Part shown: positions 1-8,404 of the stretch, piece by piece
Layout: each line of letters begins with the position of its first letter
Position numbering within the stretch: the first letter of the stretch is position 1
Assembly (NCBI RefSeq): GCF_900638555.1
Contig: NZ_LR134525.1
Coordinates: 1,178,001 to 1,242,000 of the forward strand
Length of the DNA: 64,000 nucleotides
Source of the DNA: Neisseria meningitidis
GTDB taxonomy: Bacteria > Pseudomonadota > Gammaproteobacteria > Burkholderiales > Neisseriaceae
Direction: 5' to 3'
Program-made: the position numbers and the translations under genes
The notes under the pieces: model-generated
Databases searched by the model: none
The model's input: only the letters and a program-made list of their open reading frames with translations
What the model was told of the DNA's origin: nothing

Positions 1-199
1 CAGCGGTAACGGCGGAGAGGGATTGGACGGTCGAGGTATCCGCCGCCCAAGATTGGAAGCGGGCGTTTTTCGGCTCGGGCGCGGCTAAGCTTTCTTGAAG
101 CGTGTTCCACTCGCCGCAATGCGGGCATTTGCCTTGCCATTTCGGCGAAGTGCCGCCGCATTCGGTGCATTGGTAAAGGGTTTTAAGCGTTTTTGCCAT
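1..199 (-). CDS. radA: DNA repair protein RadA, N-terminal part
   Basis: The gene runs off the left edge, so only the first 66 codons are present. The reverse strand opens MAKTLKTLYQCTECGG and continues with a second CPHCGEW pair, the four-cysteine zinc finger that starts every RadA/Sms protein. RadA is a RecA-like branch-migration ATPase acting in recombinational repair and, in naturally competent bacteria, in transformation. The ATP-binding and Lon-like domains lie outside the window. It lies downstream of hemE on the same strand with a 185-bp gap. Confidence 0.9.
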   Translation of the reverse strand, partial: MAKTLKTLYQCTECGGTSPKWQGKCPHCGEWNTLQESLAAPEPKNARFQSWAADTSTVQSLSAVTA

Positions 200-384
200 C
201 GGTTTTCCCTGCATCTGAAAACAAAAATGCCGTCTGAACATAGGGACGGTTGGGATTGCGCCAATACGACAACGCCGCCGTCATGTACTATCCGTACACG
301 GCGGATATTGCCGCATTGCCTTATTTTTACCCTAACCGGCCATCTCTCGGCTTCAGACGGCATATCGGGCGGTTTCCTGCCGGC

Positions 385-1449
385 TTACCCGCCGTGATAC
401 TGCCGAGACAGCTCGTGTACGGTATCGACTAAGATTTTGGCGTGTTCGGGGTCGGCGTGTTGGTTGATGCCGTGTCCGAGGTTGAAGACATGGCCGCTGC
501 CGTGTCCGTAGTCGGCTAGGATACGTGCGACCTCGGTGCGGATGGATTCCGGCGTACCGAAGAGGGCGAACGGGTCGAAGTTGCCTTGCAGGGCGACTTG
601 CTTGCCGACGCGGCGGCGTGCTTCGCCGATGTTACACGTCCAGTCCAAGCCCAATGCGTCTGCGCCGATTTGGGCCATACTTTCCAGCCACAGCCCGCCG
701 CCTTTGGCAAACACGATAACAGGCACGCGGCGGCCTTCGCTTTCGCGTTTGAGTCCGGCGACGATCTGGCGGATGTATTTGAGGCTGAATTCTTTAAACG
801 CCGCATCGCTCAACACGCCGCCCCAAGTGTCGAAAATCTGCACCGCCTGCGCGCCCGCGTCGATTTGGGCGTTGAGGTAGGCGGTAACGGCTTGGGCGTT
901 GGTATCGAGGATTTTGTGCAGCAAATCGGGGCGCGAGTACATCATGGTTTTGATGGTGCGGAATTCTTTGCTGCTGCCGCCTTCGACCATGTAACAGGCG
1001 AGCGTGAACGGACTGCCGGAGAAGCCGATAAGCGGTACGCGGCCGTCCAATGCTTTACGGATGGAAGTTACCGCGTCGAAAACGTATTGCAGTTTTTCCA
1101 TATCGGGGACGTGCAATTTGGCAATGTCGTCCTCGTGTTGCAGGGCGCGTTTGAATTTCGGGCCTTCGCCTTCGGCAAAATACAGTCCCAAGCCCATTGC
1201 GTCGGGGACGGTCAGGATGTCGGAAAACAAAATCGCCGCGTCCAAATCGAAACGTTCCAAAGGTTGGATGGTAACTTCGGTCGCCAATTCGGTGTTTTTG
1301 CACAAATCGAGGAAGCTGCCCGCTTTCGCGCGTGTGGCTTTGTATTCGGGCAGATAACGCCCCGCCTGACGCATCATCCAAATCGGCGTGTATTCGACGG
1401 GCTGTTTAAGCAGGGCGCGGAGGAAGGTATCGTTTTTTAAAAGAGTCAT
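385..1449 (-). CDS. hemE: Uroporphyrinogen decarboxylase
   Basis: This cytosolic enzyme removes four acetate carboxyls from uroporphyrinogen III to give coproporphyrinogen III in haem synthesis. The 354-residue length is normal. The family signature [15 protein letters not shown] lies near residue 22-36, followed by the active-site region [14 protein letters not shown] and the [10 protein letters not shown] segment. It follows hemD-hemX-hemY on the same strand but is separated from hemY by a DUS inverted repeat, so it may be transcribed on its own. Haem genes recur in the window (hemD, hemX, hemY, hemE, hemH). Confidence 0.97.
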   Translation of the reverse strand: MTLLKNDTFLRALLKQPVEYTPIWMMRQAGRYLPEYKATRAKAGSFLDLCKNTELATEVTIQPLERFDLDAAILFSDILTVPDAMGLGLYFAEGEGPKFKRALQHEDDIAKLHVPDMEKLQYVFDAVTSIRKALDGRVPLIGFSGSPFTLACYMVEGGSSKEFRTIKTMMYSRPDLLHKILDTNAQAVTAYLNAQIDAGAQAVQIFDTWGGVLSDAAFKEFSLKYIRQIVAGLKRESEGRRVPVIVFAKGGGLWLESMAQIGADALGLDWTCNIGEARRRVGKQVALQGNFDPFALFGTPESIRTEVARILADYGHGSGHVFNLGHGINQHADPEHAKILVDTVHELSRQYHGG

Positions 1450-1488
1450 ACGGGTTTTCTGTCAGTCTGTTTGTCAAGTGAAATGGTT

Positions 1489-1519
1489 TTCAGACGGCAT
1501 TTCAACGATGCCGTCTGAA
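1489..1519. terminator. DUS inverted repeat between hemY and hemE
   Basis: TTCAGACGGCAT and ATGCCGTCTGAA are separated by 7 bases and form a 12-bp stem just past the hemY stop. In Neisseria such pairs serve both as uptake signals and often as transcription attenuators. There is no T-run on the hemY side, so termination is probably weak. Confidence 0.6.
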
Positions 1520-1523
1520 GGTT

Positions 1524-2741
1524 TCAATGGGTTTCGGCGGAAGGTCGGTTTTCCTCGGCAACGCTTGCCAAAACCAAGTTGCGCTGCGCCTCCGCCTTCT
1601 GCGGTTCTCCGGTTTCGTCAAAAACCTTTGCCAGAACCAAACGCGCGGAAATACTCGGCTTTAATGCAATGCTCGCTTCAAGGTAGCCTTTTGCCTTGCC
1701 CCAAAGTTTGCGGCCGTAGGCGAGCCGACCGAGATACATCAGCAGAAGCGCATTATCGGGCTGTTCTTTCAGCCAAGCATCGGCAAAATCGATGGCTTTC
1801 TGCTGATCGCGTTCGCCCAAAAAGCGCACGCTTTCGACAAAGGCTTCCAAAAGTTCGGGTCGGCGGTTGTGCGGATAATGCTGTTTGACCCATTTGACCG
1901 CATCGGCATACAGTCCCAAACGTTCGTACTTTTCCGCAACCGATACGCTCAATTCCCCGTTTTTGAGGCTGTCGGGAATCCGCTTCAGGCAGGTTTTCAA
2001 AGCGGCGGCATCGGCAGCATCCGCCAGCTGGCGGCGGTATGCCCAATTTTGATACCGTTCCATTTCCGATTTGCCCAACGCGCCCGCCTTGGAAAGTTTT
2101 TCGGTTTTTGCCAGAACCTGCAACGCGTCGCCCCTGTCGAAAGCGTAACGAAGTTGCAGACGCACGAGGCGCGTAAGGTTGGCATTCATCTTCGCCGCCG
2201 CATGAAGATTGGCTTCCGCCGCTTCGTAATCGCGCCGGTTCAACGCCGATTCCGCCAACAAAAGATAACGGGAAAGCTGCTGCTTTTCCGGCAGTTTGGC
2301 GATTTCCGCAAGATAACGGTCGCGCAGCTCGATGTTTTCCATCTGCCCGGCGGCATGTGCGCCCAACATCAATGCCAAAGTCCGGTTATCCCCCGCCTCT
2401 TTGTTTCCCAATACGCGCGAGGCTTCAAGTTCCGCCTTTTCAAAACGCCCTTCAAAATACGCCAAACCCGCCTTGTTCAAAGCAAGCGCGGCCTTGCGGC
2501 CTTTACGCGCCGAACCGAAACGCTGCATCTTTTCGGGGATATTGAGTACGCCGATGATGAATTTGAACAGGAAATACCACACCACGACGGCAATCAGCGA
2601 ACCTAACACAAAGGCGTGCAGGTTGATTCTGAGCATGGTCTGTCCGAGTACGATATACACGTCGCCGGTGTAAATGCCCGACGCCAATGCCAGCCCGACG
2701 GCGGCGGCAAACAGGACGACAATCCAGACTACCGTTTTCAT
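1524..2741 (-). CDS. hemY: HemY-type membrane TPR protein
   Basis: This 405-residue inner-membrane protein belongs to the HemY_N family that accompanies hemD and hemX in proteobacteria. Two hydrophobic segments lie near residues 3-20 and 40-60. The rest is helical and alanine/leucine/glutamate-rich with TPR-like spacing. The family is linked to haem biosynthesis by gene order only and is not the protoporphyrinogen oxidase that is also called HemY in Bacillus. The start overlaps the hemX stop by 4 bases (ATGA type), which implies translational coupling. Confidence 0.9.
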   Translation of the reverse strand: MKTVVWIVVLFAAAVGLALASGIYTGDVYIVLGQTMLRINLHAFVLGSLIAVVVWYFLFKFIIGVLNIPEKMQRFGSARKGRKAALALNKAGLAYFEGRFEKAELEASRVLGNKEAGDNRTLALMLGAHAAGQMENIELRDRYLAEIAKLPEKQQLSRYLLLAESALNRRDYEAAEANLHAAAKMNANLTRLVRLQLRYAFDRGDALQVLAKTEKLSKAGALGKSEMERYQNWAYRRQLADAADAAALKTCLKRIPDSLKNGELSVSVAEKYERLGLYADAVKWVKQHYPHNRRPELLEAFVESVRFLGERDQQKAIDFADAWLKEQPDNALLLMYLGRLAYGRKLWGKAKGYLEASIALKPSISARLVLAKVFDETGEPQKAEAQRNLVLASVAEENRPSAETH

Positions 2742-4072
2742 GCGCGTTCTCCTTTAGCGGACGGCGAACGCCCTGCCTTTTCCGGTACGGGCTGTTTTTT
2801 TGCAGGCTGTTCCGGTTTGCGTTCCGAAGGCAGGGACGGTGCTTCTATGGTCTTCACATCCGATGCGGCAGCCGGTTCGGAAGCTGTGTTTTCGTTTGCC
2901 GGTTCGGAAGCCGCCTGTTCTGCTTCTTGATTTTCCGCCGCCGTCATGCGCGTACCGTCGCGATAGGCGCGGACGGCATTTAGGCTGTTTTTCAAACCGT
3001 CATCCGCCGTCATGCGCACATCCAACGCCTTCAATTCCGCCAGTTCTTTCAGCCACGACTGCGTGGCGGGAGACTTGGCATCGAAATACTGTCTGACGGC
3101 GGCTTCGGCATTGTTCAAATCGCCCTGATAGACTTCGCTGTTGCGCTGCATTAATGCAGTCCGCGCATCCAAAAGGCGGAGGCGCAGGTTTTCACGCACA
3201 AAATATGCCTGTTCGGGAGAAATCAGCATGGCATCGTTGTTTTCCAAACGGCGGATTTCGACCAGCCCCTTCAATGTGCCGAGGGATTTTTCCCATACGT
3301 TCTGCCACCATGAAGCAGAAGCGGCTTCGTTCTTCACCTGTACGCCCGGTTTCAATACGCCGTCGAGCATCAGCGGCAGTCCGGATACGGCGGTTTCCAG
3401 CCTGTCGAGGCGCAATGCCGTGCCGGAAATATCGACATAGGGACGGTTTTTCAGTTCCGCCAAGTCGCTGCTGACCGCCTGCTTGATCGGCAGAAGCTCT
3501 GCCTGATTGAAACGGGACAGGCGGCTGTCGATATGCTCCAATACGCCGACTGCCGTTTGGATATTGCCAGTCAACACCAGCTGTTGCGCCGCCAGATTGA
3601 GTATGGTCTCGGTTTCGTCCACCAGCCAATCGGCGCGTCCTTTGGTCAACTCGCGATAGGATTTTTGCATTTCCAAGATTTGTTCGCCGTTTGCTTTGAC
3701 GTTTCCGTCCAAACGGTCGAGCTCTGATTGTATGGCGGCTTGCCGGTTGAGGTTGTCTTTCAACAGGGCGGCGTTTTCCGACTCGCCCAAGGCGGCTTTG
3801 TCGATTTTTTGGTTGAATGCCAGCTCTTGGTTTTTCAAGACATTCTGTCCTTGGACAAACAAAAAACCACTTGTACCCAAACCCAATGCCGCCAATACCA
3901 GGGCGCAGACTGCCAAAGCGTTGCTGCCGGACTGTTTGACGATAAAAGGAGCGGCAGGAATGTGTACTTCTGTTTCGTTTTCTTTGCGTGGGGAAGAGGT
4001 TTCAGACGGCATTTCTTTTGATGCCTGTATCTCGCGTACGGGTTCGGATGATTTGTTTTCAGGTTCGCCCAC
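2738..4072 (-). CDS. hemX: HemX-like membrane protein (GTG start)
   Basis: The protein is HemX-like, with a short charged cytoplasmic head, one membrane span at about residues 51-74, a long coiled-coil-prone periplasmic part and a proline/alanine/glutamate-rich tail. The open frame extends 37 codons further into hemD, but TAAGGAG sits 7 bases before a GTG at 4072, just after the hemD stop. GTG is therefore the likely start (444 residues). Residues 21-24 (MPSE) are encoded by a DUS. Despite the name, no uroporphyrinogen methyltransferase domain is visible. It is the middle gene of hemD-hemX-hemY. Confidence 0.88.
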   Translation of the reverse strand: MGEPENKSSEPVREIQASKEMPSETSSPRKENETEVHIPAAPFIVKQSGSNALAVCALVLAALGLGTSGFLFVQGQNVLKNQELAFNQKIDKAALGESENAALLKDNLNRQAAIQSELDRLDGNVKANGEQILEMQKSYRELTKGRADWLVDETETILNLAAQQLVLTGNIQTAVGVLEHIDSRLSRFNQAELLPIKQAVSSDLAELKNRPYVDISGTALRLDRLETAVSGLPLMLDGVLKPGVQVKNEAASASWWQNVWEKSLGTLKGLVEIRRLENNDAMLISPEQAYFVRENLRLRLLDARTALMQRNSEVYQGDLNNAEAAVRQYFDAKSPATQSWLKELAELKALDVRMTADDGLKNSLNAVRAYRDGTRMTAAENQEAEQAASEPANENTASEPAAASDVKTIEAPSLPSERKPEQPAKKQPVPEKAGRSPSAKGERA

Positions 4073-4086
4073 CGTTTTGCTCCTTA

Positions 4087-4848
4087 TTAATTTGAGGTTC
4101 CGGGAAAGACCATGCCGTCTGAAACGGAAATGGAAGAATGGGAAAGCGCGGCTTCCAGCGTAGGGACGGTTTCGACCGAACACACGCCTTCGCGCTTCAA
4201 TGCCTCCGCAATGCGCGGATGATGGGTAAAGTATAGCAAGGATTTGAAGAATCGGGAAAATTGCGGCGGAAGCTGTCCGAACAGCAAGCGCACGAGTTCT
4301 GTGGACGTAATATAGGCGGCGGCAATATTTTCGGTTTGGAAATTTTGAAAGTTCAAAGGTTTATGCCGTCTGAAATAGACTTCTGCCACCTCCGTCCGCA
4401 AACCTTTCTCCTGCAAGGCATTCATCAGAAAATCTCGCCCGCCGTGTCCGCGCACAAACAATACGCGTGCACCTTCGGGCAGACTGTTCCAAACCGGCAG
4501 GCGCAAAACCGCCTCGCTGTCGTTGCCGTCATCAGGCGCGATGACCGTTCTGCCCAAACAGCGTTCCAATGCGCGGCGGCTGCCCTGCCCTACGGCAATG
4601 TGCATCTTTATGCCGTCTGAAAGGTTAAGGTACGGGACGGCGGTTTCAACGGCGGTCGGACTGACCCAAAACACGGCATCCGCACGGGCATATTGTTCGG
4701 ACAAAAGTTCCAGTCCGGCAGCATCTGCTTCGATTTCAATCGGGCTCAACACTTCCGCCTGCCATCCGGCACGACGGCAGGTTTCCACATCGTCCTTCGC
4801 CCTGCCCGACGGTCGGACAATCAGCATGATGGGTTTCACTGTTTCCAT
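4087..4848 (-). CDS. hemD: Uroporphyrinogen-III synthase
   Basis: HemD closes hydroxymethylbilane to uroporphyrinogen III with inversion of ring D. The 253-residue length fits the family, and the N-terminal VRPSGRAKD segment and overall two-lobed composition match, although HemD sequences are poorly conserved. The following hemX and hemY genes support the assignment strongly. hemC is not adjacent, unlike in E. coli. A DUS lies within the gene near 4615. Confidence 0.9.
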   Translation of the reverse strand: METVKPIMLIVRPSGRAKDDVETCRRAGWQAEVLSPIEIEADAAGLELLSEQYARADAVFWVSPTAVETAVPYLNLSDGIKMHIAVGQGSRRALERCLGRTVIAPDDGNDSEAVLRLPVWNSLPEGARVLFVRGHGGRDFLMNALQEKGLRTEVAEVYFRRHKPLNFQNFQTENIAAAYITSTELVRLLFGQLPPQFSRFFKSLLYFTHHPRIAEALKREGVCSVETVPTLEAALSHSSISVSDGMVFPGTSN

Positions 4849-4865
4849 CGCCTTATCCGCCCCGA

Positions 4866-5288
4866 TTACCGGGAAAAATCAGCATCGTTGAAATTCGCCT
4901 GCGCGGTTTTCGGCGTACAGCCGACCCATGCGACTTCCTTGCCCTTACGCTCCACAACGACACCGCTGCTTTCCGTATGAGTCACGGAATCGAAGCCTGT
5001 CCATACGGTGTACATAAATTCGCCGTTTTGGAATTTCATCGTTGCCCGGCGTCCGCTACCCATGCCTTGCCACCTGTCGGAACGCCCCAACAGGTCAGCT
5101 TTGCTGTTGCGTATGGCAATTTCTTTTTTTGCCGCACTGCCGAACGAATATTCGTAAAGATTGCGGTTGATTTTTTGAACTTCTATATATTTGTTGTTGT
5201 CCGTTTTACAGGAAAACACCGTATCCGCCCACACGGTTCGGGTCGCAGCCGACAGAAGCAATACAGCAGAAAGGAACATTTTTTTCAT
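4866..5288 (-). CDS. Predicted periplasmic protein of unknown function
   Basis: I do not recognise a named family. The 140-residue product begins MKKMFLSAVLLLSAATRTVWA, a clear Sec signal peptide with likely cleavage after residue 21. The mature part has two cysteines (FSCKTD and VGCTPK) that could form a disulfide, and is rich in charged and aromatic residues. It lies 17 bases upstream of hemD on the same strand and could be co-transcribed with it. AAGGAA before the ATG supports the start. Confidence 0.75.
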   Translation of the reverse strand: MKKMFLSAVLLLSAATRTVWADTVFSCKTDNNKYIEVQKINRNLYEYSFGSAAKKEIAIRNSKADLLGRSDRWQGMGSGRRATMKFQNGEFMYTVWTGFDSVTHTESSGVVVERKGKEVAWVGCTPKTAQANFNDADFSR

Positions 5289-5364
5289 CGTATTTCCTTA
5301 ATGGTTGAAACTCCGCCATTTGGACATCCGTCCTTCGTGGCAGCAGCATCAGATGTTATTTGAG

Positions 5365-5418
5365 AGGGGTGTAACCCCTTCCAAATTAGGGCAACACATA
5401 GGGCAACGCTTTATGTGT
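5365..5418. other. Two small hairpins upstream of the secreted-protein gene
   Basis: AGGGGT-GTA-ACCCCT forms a perfect 6-bp stem at 5365-5379. ACACATA pairs with TATGTGT at 5394-5418. They sit 77-130 bases before the start of the periplasmic protein gene, where its 5' leader would be. No known RNA family is recognised. The rest of 5289-5499 shows nothing else. Confidence 0.3.
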
Positions 5419-5499
5419 CGTCCTGTGTGTTGAAACATCATTGCCCGTATCCTGAAATAGAAAAGAAAATGCCCGTTTTACGGTCTTCTTTCCGACAAA

Positions 5500-5529
5500 A
5501 TGCCGTCTGAAACGGATTTCAGACGGCAT
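5500..5529. terminator. DUS inverted-repeat terminator after the DUF2322 gene
   Basis: ATGCCGTCTGAA and TTCAGACGGCAT with a 6-base loop lie 10 bases past the stop of the DUF2322 gene. An A-run on the plus strand gives the minus-strand transcript a T-run. Confidence 0.7.
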
Positions 5530-5538
5530 GGTCGAAAA

Positions 5539-5859
5539 TTATTGCGCGGCAAGCGGCTTGAGCAGCAAGGTTTCGCCGCTTTGCACAACTTTTTCAAGCA
5601 GGTCGATATTGGGATGCTTGCCGGGATGGGCGCGCGCGTCGGCAACGTGTTCGGCAAACCATATCAAACCCTGTTCTGCCGCTTCTTTGTCCAATTTTCC
5701 GTCAAAACGTTCTGCCAAAGCGTTGTACAACTTGAGCGAACCGAGCTTACCCTGAACGGCAGGAATGTGGTGAACCGTTTTGCCATCTGCATCCTGAACG
5801 TCCAAACCGCCCAGATGGTCGATTGAAGGAAATGTGGCGAGATAGTCTTGAAAATTCAT
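5539..5859 (-). CDS. DUF2322 family protein
   Basis: This 106-residue soluble protein matches my recollection of the DUF2322 family of beta-proteobacteria (MNFQDYLATFPSIDHLGGLD at the start, HPNIDLLEKVV near the end). Its function is unknown. It has no signal peptide, membrane span or cysteine. It lies 22 bases after the upp stop on the same strand and is probably co-transcribed with upp. Confidence 0.8.
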   Translation of the reverse strand: MNFQDYLATFPSIDHLGGLDVQDADGKTVHHIPAVQGKLGSLKLYNALAERFDGKLDKEAAEQGLIWFAEHVADARAHPGKHPNIDLLEKVVQSGETLLLKPLAAQ

Positions 5860-5881
5860 ATCAACTCCGAAAATCAGTCAG

Positions 5882-6508
5882 TTAGCGCGTGCCGAAAATC
5901 TTGTCGCCCGCATCGCCCAAGCCGGGGATGATGTAGCCGTTCTCGTTCAAGTGGCTGTCGAGCGCGGCGGTGTAAATCGTAACGTCGGGATGCGCGTCGT
6001 TGACCGCCTTCACACCCTCGGGCGCGGCAACCAGCACCAGTGCCTTGATGTTTTTGCAGCCCTTGGCTTTCAAAAGGTCGATGGTGGCAACCATCGAACC
6101 GCCCGTCGCCAGCATCGGGTCGATAATCAGGGCAGGACGTTCGTCCATGCTGTCCACGAATTTCTCGAAGTAGGAAACGGGTTTCAGCGTTTCCTCGTCG
6201 CGCTGCAGTCCGACTACGCTGATTTTGGCAGTCGGAATCAGGTCGAGTACGCCGTCAAGCATACCCAAACCTGCACGCAGGATGGGAACGACGGTCAATG
6301 TTTTGCCCTTGATGCGGTCGCCTTCAATCTGACCGCACCATCCGTCGATAAGGTATTTTTCGATTTCAAAATCACGGCTTGCCTCGTATGCCATCAGGCG
6401 CGCCAGCTCGATGGCAAGCGTCCGGAATTTGTAGGTGCTGCAATCCGCCTCCCTCATCAGGGTTAATTTGTGGCGGACGAGCGGATGGTTGATAACATTA
6501 ACGTTCAT
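5882..6508 (-). CDS. upp: Uracil phosphoribosyltransferase
   Basis: The enzyme converts uracil and PRPP to UMP in pyrimidine salvage. The 208-residue protein carries the PRPP loop [12 protein letters not shown] at residues 127-138 and the uracil-binding tail [15 protein letters not shown]. Length and both motifs are typical of the GTP-activated bacterial enzyme. The first gene of a likely upp-DUF2322 unit. Confidence 0.97.
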   Translation of the reverse strand: MNVNVINHPLVRHKLTLMREADCSTYKFRTLAIELARLMAYEASRDFEIEKYLIDGWCGQIEGDRIKGKTLTVVPILRAGLGMLDGVLDLIPTAKISVVGLQRDEETLKPVSYFEKFVDSMDERPALIIDPMLATGGSMVATIDLLKAKGCKNIKALVLVAAPEGVKAVNDAHPDVTIYTAALDSHLNENGYIIPGLGDAGDKIFGTR

Positions 6509-6573
6509 CGCGGTGTTCCAGTGTGATTTTGAGACGCGCCATTATACTTTTTTTTGATTTGCCGGAAAAGAAA

Positions 6574-6602
6574 ATGCCGTCTGAAACACGTTCAGACGGC
6601 AT
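6574..6602. terminator. DUS inverted-repeat terminator after grxD
   Basis: ATGCCGTCTGAA and TTCAGACGGCAT with a 5-base loop lie 11 bases beyond the grxD stop. An A-run on the plus strand gives U residues in the grxD transcript. Confidence 0.7.
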
Positions 6603-6613
6603 TGCCGAATCCA

Positions 6614-6925
6614 TCAGGCTTTCAGCAGCTCTTGCAGCTCGCCTGCCTCATACATTTCCATCAGGATGTCCGAACCGCCGACAAACTCGCCGTTCACATA
6701 AAGTTGGGGGATGGTCGGCCAGTCGCTGTATTCCTTAATGCCTTGGCGTACTTCGGGATTTTCCAATACGTTGACGGTAACGTAATCGGTGCAGCCCGCC
6801 GCGTTCAGGATTTGCACGGCGCGGGAAGAGAAACCGCATTGCGGAAACTGCTTCGTACCTTTCATAAACAATACGACGCGGTGTGTCGTTACTACTTCTT
6901 TAATTTGGTCGTGGATGGAAGCCAT
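6614..6925 (-). CDS. grxD: Monothiol glutaredoxin Grx4 type
   Basis: The 103-residue protein has the monothiol active site CGFS at residues 30-33, preceded by MKGTKQFPQ, and the glutathione-binding [19 protein letters not shown] segment. CGFS glutaredoxins bind a [2Fe-2S] cluster with glutathione and BolA partners, and take part in iron-sulfur trafficking rather than disulfide reduction. A single-gene unit with its own DUS terminator. Confidence 0.96.
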   Translation of the reverse strand: MASIHDQIKEVVTTHRVVLFMKGTKQFPQCGFSSRAVQILNAAGCTDYVTVNVLENPEVRQGIKEYSDWPTIPQLYVNGEFVGGSDILMEMYEAGELQELLKA

Positions 6926-7025
6926 CGCTTATTCCTTTTGATAAAGTTGACAAAATTTGTCAGGTAGGGCGCATTATACGCAAAAGCGGAAACTTCCCAC
7001 AATATTTGCTGTATATCGCGCAATA

Positions 7026-7241
7026 TCAATGTTGTGAACGGAAATATTCCCACTCCTCGACAATCCTACTGTCCGGCAAATGGCACAGGGCATATCCGCC
7101 GCCGCTTTCGTCTTTTTTTACTTCCCGTCTGCCGCCTTTGGCAATGCAGAATTTGGAAGCGGAATTTGCCATGCCTGTCCGAAACGTGTTGGCAGGCAGC
7201 CGGCAGCAGCGCGGACATGCATACGGATGAATTGCCTTCAT
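7026..7241 (-). CDS. DUF333-domain small protein, possibly lacking its lipoprotein signal
   Basis: The reverse strand encodes 71 residues from an ATG at 7241, with AAGGA 6 bases upstream, 25 bases after the tatD stop. Residues from about 24 on (GMANSASKFC, AKGG, GGGYALCHLPDSR, EEWEYFR) match the DUF333 family, usually a lipoprotein domain. The N-terminus is not a signal peptide, but an overlapping frame reads MSALLPAACQ, a lipobox-like stretch. This suggests that a frameshift has altered the leader. It may be functional, remodelled or decayed. Confidence 0.6.
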   Translation of the reverse strand: MKAIHPYACPRCCRLPANTFRTGMANSASKFCIAKGGRREVKKDESGGGYALCHLPDSRIVEEWEYFRSQH

Positions 7242-7266
7242 GGTTTTCCTTATCGTCGGCACAGGG

Positions 7267-8046
7267 TCAGACGACCCGCATATCGGGTACTTTTTGAAAC
7301 AGCCGGTAAAAGTTTTCCGTCGTATATGCCGCAACCTGTTCCAATGTTTGGTTCCGCAATTTGGCGATATGTTCGGCGGTATGGCGCACAAAAGCCGGTT
7401 CGTTCTGCCTGCCGCGTTTGGGAACGGGGGCGAGGAACGGCGCATCGGTTTCCACCAAAATGCGGTCGTCCGGCACATATTTCGCCGCCTCCTGAACCAA
7501 GGGGGCGTTTTTAAAGGTAACGATTCCCGAGAAAGAAATGTAAAGCCCCAAATCCATTGCTGCACGGGCAAAACCGATGTCTTCGGAAAAACAGTGGATA
7601 ACGCCCGAATTAACCCGGCATTCTTTCAGGATAGACAAGGTATCCGCCGCCGCATCACGCGTATGGACGATAACGGGCAGTCCGGTTTGATTGGCTGCTT
7701 CGATGTGGTCTGCAAAGCGTTTGTGCTGCCAGGACAAATCGCCTTTGCACCAGTAATAATCCAAACCCGTCTCGCCAATGCCGACCACTTTCGGCGAGGC
7801 GGCTGCGGCAACCATTTCCGCAATAGAAAATTCTTCGGCTTCCTTGCTGTCGGGATGTACGCCTATGGTGCAATAGATGTGTTCGTGCGCTTCGGCGATG
7901 GCAAAGACTTCGGAGAAGCTTTCCCTACTGACGCTGATGGCGAGCGCCTGCCCCACGCCGTTTGCTTCCATGTTGGACAAAACTTCGGGCAGGCGTTCTT
8001 TCAAACCTTCAAAATTGAGGTGGCAGTGCGAATCGATGATATGCAT
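7267..8046 (-). CDS. tatD: TatD family metal-dependent deoxyribonuclease
   Basis: The 259-residue protein has the TatD metal-binding set: DSHCHLNF at the N-terminus, GVHP, GETGLDYYW, HTRDA and ETDAPFLAP. Members are 3'-5' exonucleases or D-aminoacyl-tRNA deacylases with a TIM-barrel fold. The gene lies just downstream of pilZ-holB, an order typical of proteobacterial holB-pilZ-tatD clusters. It may be a paralogue (YcfH type) rather than true TatD. A UDP-free cytosolic location is expected because there is no signal peptide. Confidence 0.92.
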   Translation of the reverse strand: MHIIDSHCHLNFEGLKERLPEVLSNMEANGVGQALAISVSRESFSEVFAIAEAHEHIYCTIGVHPDSKEAEEFSIAEMVAAAASPKVVGIGETGLDYYWCKGDLSWQHKRFADHIEAANQTGLPVIVHTRDAAADTLSILKECRVNSGVIHCFSEDIGFARAAMDLGLYISFSGIVTFKNAPLVQEAAKYVPDDRILVETDAPFLAPVPKRGRQNEPAFVRHTAEHIAKLRNQTLEQVAAYTTENFYRLFQKVPDMRVV

Positions 8047-8050
8047 GGCG

Positions 8051-8401
8051 TTACATGGTAAACGTAGGTCTGCTGCCGCCGATTGTGTTGCCCAGTTCGA
8101 CTTCGATCTGATCTTTGACTTTCAGGCAGTTTTCGTGTTTTGTGAATGCCAGCCCCACCCCTTTGGGTTTGAAGGAAGTACGCGCAGGATTGATCCAGGC
8201 GACTTTGGTCGGCAGGAACAGTTTGGGGAAGTTGAGGATTTCTACGGCAAGCAGAATATCGTCCCCGATGGAAAATACGTCGTCGGTCTGCACAAACAGA
8301 CCGCCGTGTTCCAAAAACGGCATGTAGGAGCTGTACAGCAGATTCATGTCTTTCAGCTGCAACGACATCATTTTTGCCGGAATATTTTGTCCGTCTGACA
8401 T
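8051..8401 (-). CDS. pilZ: PilZ-domain type IV pilus protein
   Basis: This 116-residue protein matches PilZ of type IV pilus systems (LEHGGLFVQT, FSIGDDILL, VAWINPA, GVGLAF). Like pseudomonad PilZ, it lacks the RxxxR cyclic-di-GMP motif at its N-terminus, so it probably acts by protein contact with pilus assembly factors. It lies between holB (3-base gap) and tatD (4-base gap) and is surely co-transcribed with them. pilT2 lies upstream in the same direction. Confidence 0.92.
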   Translation of the reverse strand: MSDGQNIPAKMMSLQLKDMNLLYSSYMPFLEHGGLFVQTDDVFSIGDDILLAVEILNFPKLFLPTKVAWINPARTSFKPKGVGLAFTKHENCLKVKDQIEVELGNTIGGSRPTFTM

Positions 8402-8404
8402 AAT

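Noticed and set aside
586..1440. 284-codon open frame opposite hemE
   Set aside because: It is the antisense shadow of hemE with the same Phe/Gly/Asp-rich composition as other shadows.
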